Source: Caldisericota bacterium
Lineage (GTDB): Bacteria; CAIJMQ01; JAADFP01
Assembly (NCBI GenBank): GCA_013152825.1
Contig: JAADFP010000023.1
Coordinates: forward strand, 1-8,822
DNA length: 8,822 nucleotides
Direction: 5' to 3'
The translations under genes and the position numbers were made by a program. Shown here one piece after another: positions 6,629-8,822 of the stretch (the stretch's first letter is position 1; every line of letters begins with the position of its first letter). The notes under the pieces are model-generated. The model ran no database searches and was not told the DNA's origin. It worked only from the letters and a program-made list of their open reading frames with translations.

Positions 6629-7281
6629 ATATACCCGTTATTGAACTGGCAGGTATAAGTATTGCTTTCCCGGGAAGGGGTAAGGTGCTGAGCGACCTGG
6701 ACTTTAGTCTTTATGCCGGGGAAAAGGTGGGGATAAAAGGCACCAATGGCAGCGGAAAAACCACGCTTCTCCACGTAATGATGGGGTTGATTAAACCTGA
6801 TGCCGGGGTAATCAAAATTTTTGGCAGGGAGAGAAAGGAAGAGAAAGATTTCCGGGAAGTGAGGAGGCATATCGGTTTGCTTTTTCAGGATTCGGACGAC
6901 CAGCTCTTTTCTCCCACGGTCGAAGAGGATATAGCCTTTGGGCCTCTGAACCTGAGAAAATCACGGGAGGAAGTGCGGAGAATAGTAGAGGAAATGTGTA
7001 CCCTTCTGGGTATTGAAAACCTGAGAGATAGGTTCTCTCACACGCTTTCTCACGGAGAAAAGAGACTGGTGGCTCTGGCCACTATCCTGGCCATGGAGCC
7101 CAGGGTTCTTTTGCTGGATGAACCCACCACGGCTCTTGATGAGAAAACCACCAGAAGGATAGAGGAGCTCCTTGTCTCTCAAAAACAGCTCACCTACTGT
7201 ATAGTTTCACATGACATGAATTTCCTGGGGAAGGTATCAGAGAAACTTTATATTCTGGAAAAGGGACGGCTGGAAGGATAA
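6625..7281 (+). CDS. nikO: NikO: ATP-binding component of nickel ECF-type transporter
   Basis: A 218-residue cytosolic ABC ATPase of the CbiO/EcfA type. Walker A GTNGSGKTT is at 39-47, the Q-loop FQDSDDQLFSPTV has Gln88, the signature is LSHGEKRLVALA from 141, Walker B LLLLDEP has Asp165-Glu166, and the switch His196 is in SHDM. The DSDDQLF pattern is characteristic of ECF ATPases. The signature reads LSHGE rather than LSGGQ/E. I prefer the ATG at 6625, which makes an ATGA overlap with the nikQ stop, over a GTG two codons earlier (6619). The protein lacks the roughly 50-residue C-terminal extension of longer EcfA proteins, which is common among short NikO/CbiO proteins. Confidence 0.93.
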   Translation: MNIPVIELAGISIAFPGRGKVLSDLDFSLYAGEKVGIKGTNGSGKTTLLHVMMGLIKPDAGVIKIFGRERKEEKDFREVRRHIGLLFQDSDDQLFSPTVEEDIAFGPLNLRKSREEVRRIVEEMCTLLGIENLRDRFSHTLSHGEKRLVALATILAMEPRVLLLDEPTTALDEKTTRRIEELLVSQKQLTYCIVSHDMNFLGKVSEKLYILEKGRLEG

Positions 7282-7322
7282 TAGAGGCGTGAAACCCTAA
7301 ATCATAGACTCAAACCCGGATA

Positions 7323-7373
7323 CCTGCCTTTGCTCCCTCCCGACGTAAAGTCGGGATCGGGAGGACAGGCAGG
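7323..7373. repeat. Palindromic element, copy 1
   Basis: The outer arms CCTGCC (7323-7328) and GGCAGG (7368-7373) enclose two mutually exclusive inner stems: CCTCCCGA (7336-7343) with TCGGGAGG (7357-7364), or CCCGAC (7339-7344) with GTCGGG (7350-7355) around a GTAAA loop. A related shorter copy lies at 7643-7678. There is no trailing T-run, so I do not call it a terminator, although it is the first strong hairpin after nikO. Confidence 0.68.
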
Positions 7374-7406
7374 AACCCATCCCCCTGCCTCCTGCCCTCT
7401 TCTGTC

Positions 7407-7426
7407 ATTCCCGCGCAAGCGGGAAT
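7407..7426. repeat. dRS3-like 20-bp palindrome
   Basis: ATTCCCGC-GCAA-GCGGGAAT is a perfect 8-bp stem with a GNRA-type GCAA tetraloop. It sits in the context GTCATTCCCGC...GCGGGAATCCAC, which recurs in many bacterial genomes. It fits the ATTCCC-N8-GGGAAT form of Neisseria dRS3 elements, which in that genus are targets for filamentous phage integration. Only one copy is in the window, and no phage genes are nearby. Confidence 0.7.
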
Positions 7427-7434
7427 CCACCCAA

Positions 7435-7505
7435 CTACCGGCTATCGGTAATCGGTTGCGGTAAGGCAGTGCGAAACGTCATGCGTGTTTCGTCTACCGT
7501 CCTTC
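7435..7505 (+). repeat. Heptanucleotide repeat array, CGG and GTC types
   Basis: Units of 7 nt run as CTACCGG, CTATCGG, then TAATCGG and TTGCGGT. After one 8-nt unit come GCGAAAC and four units starting GT (GTCATGC, GTGTTTC, then GTCTACC and GTCCTTC). The unit sequence changes along the array but the 7-nt period holds. CGAAAC (7472-7477) and GTTTCG (7487-7492) could pair across a 9-nt loop. Confidence 0.6.
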
Positions 7506-7534
7506 CCCACCCCGTACTGCATCCTTCACTAATT

Positions 7535-7590
7535 AAACCCTAAACAACAAACTCTAAACTCTAAATAAACTACAAATCACAAACCTAAAA
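7535..7590 (+). repeat. Heptanucleotide repeat array, AAAC type
   Basis: Eight consecutive 7-nt units: the first five start AAA (AAACCCT, AAACAAC, then AAACTCT twice, then AAATAAA), and the last three end AAA or AAAA (CTACAAA, TCACAAA, CCTAAAA). All 56 nt stay in one register. The array runs straight into the 15-nt segment (7587-7601) that matches 4592-4606 inversely. Confidence 0.72.
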
Positions 7591-7601
7591 CTTCCTCCCA
7601 G
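7587..7601 (-). repeat. 15-nt exact inverted match to 4592-4606
   Basis: AAAACTTCCTCCCAG is the exact reverse complement of 4592-4606. It is the inner part of the colinear inverted homology that frames nikMLQO, about 3 kb from its partner. Confidence 0.72.
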
Positions 7602-7619
7602 TCTACAGTCTATAGTCTA
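7599..7619 (+). repeat. Heptanucleotide repeat, three AGTCTA units
   Basis: CAGTCTA twice, then TAGTCTA. The AGTCTA word recurs at 7958-7963 and, on the opposite strand, near 4487-4492, so it is a shared word of both spacers. Confidence 0.66.
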
Positions 7620-7642
7620 ACTCGTTGGTCGGTTGGGGTTGT

Positions 7643-7678
7643 GCCAGCCTGCCCTCTCGTAAGTCGGGAGCTGGCAGG
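7643..7678. repeat. Palindromic element, copy 2
   Basis: CCTGCC (7648-7653) with GGCAGG (7673-7678) repeats the outer arms of the 7323-7373 element. The core CGTAAGTCGGGA (7658-7669) is the first copy's CGTAAAGTCGGGA minus one A. An alternative stem, GCCAGC (7643-7648) with GCTGGC (7670-7675), competes with the first. This copy appears shortened by about 20 nt relative to copy 1. Confidence 0.62.
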
Positions 7679-7680
7679 TA

Positions 7681-7715
7681 GCTCGAATCGTATATCGTTA
7701 TTCGTCCACCGTCTC
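7681..7715 (+). repeat. Heptanucleotide repeat array, TCGT type
   Basis: Five units in register: GCTCGAA, then TCGTATA, TCGTTAT, then TCGTCCA and CCGTCTC. A fixed CGT triplet recurs exactly every 7 nt in the last four units, while the other positions drift. Confidence 0.66.
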
Positions 7716-7739
7716 CCCACTGCCTTTGTGCCTCTCACT

Positions 7740-7795
7740 CACTGCTTACTGCTTACTGTTCACTATTTACTCCTCACTGCTCACCGTTCACTGCT
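7740..7795 (+). repeat. Heptanucleotide repeat array F (YACTGYT, eight units)
   Basis: Eight consecutive 7-nt units without an indel, consensus YACTGYT. CACTGCT occurs three times, with TACTGCT, TACTGTT, CACTATT, TACTCCT and CACCGTT once each. It is the cleanest array in the window, and its units are complementary to AGTAAGC/AGTGAAT-type units in array A. Confidence 0.82.
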
Positions 7796-7800
7796 TCCAT

Positions 7801-7849
7801 CTACCCATCCTCTGAACCAACCTAAAGTCTAAGGTCTAAAGTCTAAAAT
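7801..7849 (+). repeat. Heptanucleotide repeat array, CTAAAGT type
   Basis: Seven units in one register. The first three (CTACCCA, TCCTCTG, AACCAAC) are weakly related. The last four are clear: CTAAAGT twice, CTAAGGT and CTAAAAT (7822-7849). Confidence 0.62.
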
Positions 7850-7896
7850 GTATCCTGTATCTTTCCCCTTTACTTAGTAACTTATTCACCTACTCA

Positions 7897-7966
7897 CTTA
7901 CTCACTATTTACTGTTTACTATCCTCCCCTCGCTACCCACTACTATCTACTACCTCTAGTCTATGG
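7897..7966 (-). repeat. Right member of the inverted repeat pair (partner 4484-4542)
   Basis: Shares 24/25, 11/11 and 9/9 matching segments, in colinear inverted order, with 4484-4542. Differences are concentrated in the spacers between these segments, as expected if heptad units are gained and lost. Confidence 0.75.
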
Positions 7967-7968
7967 AC
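7899..7968 (+). repeat. Heptanucleotide repeat array H (ten units)
   Basis: Ten consecutive 7-nt units in one register, mostly T-A-N4-C. Examples are TACTCAC, TATTTAC and TGTTTAC at the start, TACCCAC and TACTATC in the middle, and TATGGAC at the end. It ends 17 nt before the -35 of the flippase promoter. Confidence 0.76.
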
Positions 7969-7985
7969 AGTCTTCTTCCTCCTTT

Positions 7986-8014
7986 TTGGAAAAACCTGTT
8001 ATTTGCGATACAAT
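7986..8014 (+). promoter_or_regulatory. Predicted promoter of the flippase gene
   Basis: TTGGAA (7986-7991), a 17-nt spacer, then TACAAT (8009-8014). Transcription would start near 8020-8022, only 2-4 nt before the ATG at 8024, so the mRNA would be almost leaderless. That fits the absence of any Shine-Dalgarno sequence before this gene. Confidence 0.55.
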
Positions 8015-8023
8015 AACCATCAA

Positions 8024-8822
8024 ATGGCCTCAAATAAGAAAAAGAAAGAGAAAACTTCTATTCCGCGGAATACTTTCTATATTTTCGTATCTCAGGTAGT
8101 AAGCAAGCTTATATCTCTTGTATTTGTCAGTATCGTGGCCAGACACCTGGGGACGCAGGGCTATGGAAAATTAGCCTTTGCCTTTTCCTTTACGTACATC
8201 CTTACCATGTTCATGGATTTCGGGATAAATACGATACTTATCCGGGAAATAGCGCGTGAGAGAGAAAAAGCCAGGGAGTTTATCTACAATGCACTGGTAC
8301 TGAAGGCCTTCCTGTCAATTTTTGTCCTTGCCTTGATATTCCTGGCGGTCTTTCTATCCCGCATTCCTTATCCTACTTCCCTGCTCATTTATATTATCGG
8401 TTTTGCCGTAATTATCACTTCCACCGCAGAAGTCTTCCGTTCTGCTTACTTTACGGCTGTGGAGAGATTGGAATTCAGAGGAATACTGGACATATTGCAT
8501 AGACTCGCAGAGCTGCTTCTGGTAGTGCTTTTTATACTTCTGGGCGGTGGATTAATTCCCATCGCCCTGGCCATTCTTTTAGCCAGCGGGTTGAACTTTT
8601 ACTTGAGCTGGAAGTGGGCAAGCAGGTTCCTTCCTAATCTGGCTATAAAAATCAGCCCTTCTTTACAAAAATGGATAATGAAAGCTTCCCTGCCTATAGG
8701 AGTAAGCATAATATTTCTGGGTATTTACAACCGCATAGACACAGTTATGCTGGGATTTATGAAAGGCGATGTATCCGTGGCTCTATACAATGCGGCTTAC
8801 CGGCTCATGGAAGTCCTCGTCT
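8024..8822 (+). CDS. Polysaccharide (Wzx/MOP-type) flippase, 5' part, truncated by window end
   Basis: An open frame from ATG 8024 runs off the window (266 codons plus one base). After a lysine-rich cytosolic start (NKKKKEK), the protein is a series of hydrophobic helices. Family-like patterns include VSIVARHLGTQGYGKLAFAF near residues 35-54, FGINTILIREIAR, and IYNRIDTVMLG in the second half. These match the polysaccharide biosynthesis/oligosaccharide flippase family of the MOP superfamily, inner-membrane proteins that flip lipid-linked sugars for surface polysaccharide. A full member has 12-14 helices and about 450-500 residues, so roughly half is visible. No in-frame ATG lies closely upstream, and there is no Shine-Dalgarno. 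It probably opens a surface-polysaccharide cluster unrelated to the metal genes. Confidence 0.87.
   Translation, partial: MASNKKKKEKTSIPRNTFYIFVSQVVSKLISLVFVSIVARHLGTQGYGKLAFAFSFTYILTMFMDFGINTILIREIAREREKAREFIYNALVLKAFLSIFVLALIFLAVFLSRIPYPTSLLIYIIGFAVIITSTAEVFRSAYFTAVERLEFRGILDILHRLAELLLVVLFILLGGGLIPIALAILLASGLNFYLSWKWASRFLPNLAIKISPSLQKWIMKASLPIGVSIIFLGIYNRIDTVMLGFMKGDVSVALYNAAYRLMEVLV

Larger units (their letters stand above)
7282..8023. repeat. 742-nt gene-free mosaic of palindromes and heptad repeats
   Basis: No frame here looks coding; the longest, at 7641-7832, translates repeats. The region contains two related palindromic elements (7323-7373, 7643-7678), one dRS3-like palindrome (7407-7426), a series of heptad arrays (7435-7505, 7535-7619, 7681-7715, 7740-7795, 7801-7849, 7899-7968), and finally the flippase promoter. 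The top strand is strongly pyrimidine-rich, mostly C/T with A. I see no transposase remnant, tRNA or clear intrinsic terminator for the nik operon. Confidence 0.8.

Noticed and set aside
7641..7832. 63-codon open frame in the right-hand spacer
   Set aside because: It translates palindrome copy 2 and heptad arrays, has no ribosome-binding site, and its peptide is repeat-derived (TVHYLLLTAH-like). No homology is apparent.
4484..7966. Composite transposon carrying nikMLQO
   Set aside because: The inverted flanks are degenerate repeats without transposase genes, clean terminal inverted repeats or target-site duplications. Reported only as inverted framing.
7740..7968. CRISPR array
   Set aside because: Units are 7 nt, contiguous and degenerate. 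There are no 20-40 nt repeats separated by unique spacers, and no cas genes.
7282..8023. tRNA, rRNA or known small RNA in the long spacer
   Set aside because: No cloverleaf, CCA end or conserved RNA core was found; the hairpins are explained by palindromic repeats.

Overview
The window looks like the chromosome of a Gram-negative (diderm), probably anaerobic and uncultivated bacterium. The evidence is a signal-peptide-bearing beta-barrel porin, a Feo ferrous-iron system, a five-gene nickel ECF-type ABC importer and moderate GC. The repeat-rich spacers remind me of candidate-phylum genomes, but I cannot name the phylum from this sequence.

Layout, all genes on the plus strand. (1) 1-2283, iron: the tail of a FeoA-like protein, a good Fur-box-like palindrome, and complete feoB. 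(2) 2284-4482, cell envelope: a near-consensus promoter with a palindrome over its predicted start site, an AlgE-like outer-membrane porin, and nikK 11 nt behind it. (3) 4483-4738: a repeat-filled spacer. (4) 4739-7281: nikM-nikL-nikQ-nikO, joined by a 4-nt gap and then two 4-nt stop/start overlaps. With nikK this is the NikKMLQO type, in which NikK and NikL take the place of NikN. (5) 7282-8023: a 742-nt region with no convincing gene, made of palindromes and phased heptanucleotide repeats. (6) 8024 to the end: the first 266 codons of a polysaccharide flippase, with a promoter so close that the mRNA should be nearly leaderless.

The genes read as a metal-acquisition locus. FeoB imports Fe(II). 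The porin is a candidate route for nickel, or a nickel complex, across the outer membrane. NikK and NikL act in the periplasm or at the membrane, NikM is the substrate-binding membrane component, NikQ couples it, and NikO hydrolyses ATP. NikK, NikM and NikL are all predicted to present a histidine at or next to the mature N-terminus, which suggests N-terminal histidine metal coordination along the route.

The least explained structure is in the spacers. Both consist largely of degenerate 7-nt units that keep a strict 7-nt period although the unit sequence changes, resembling the short tandemly repeated repetitive (STRR) sequences of cyanobacteria. The left spacer matches the right one in inverted, colinear order, so nikMLQO is framed by diverged inverted repeats.
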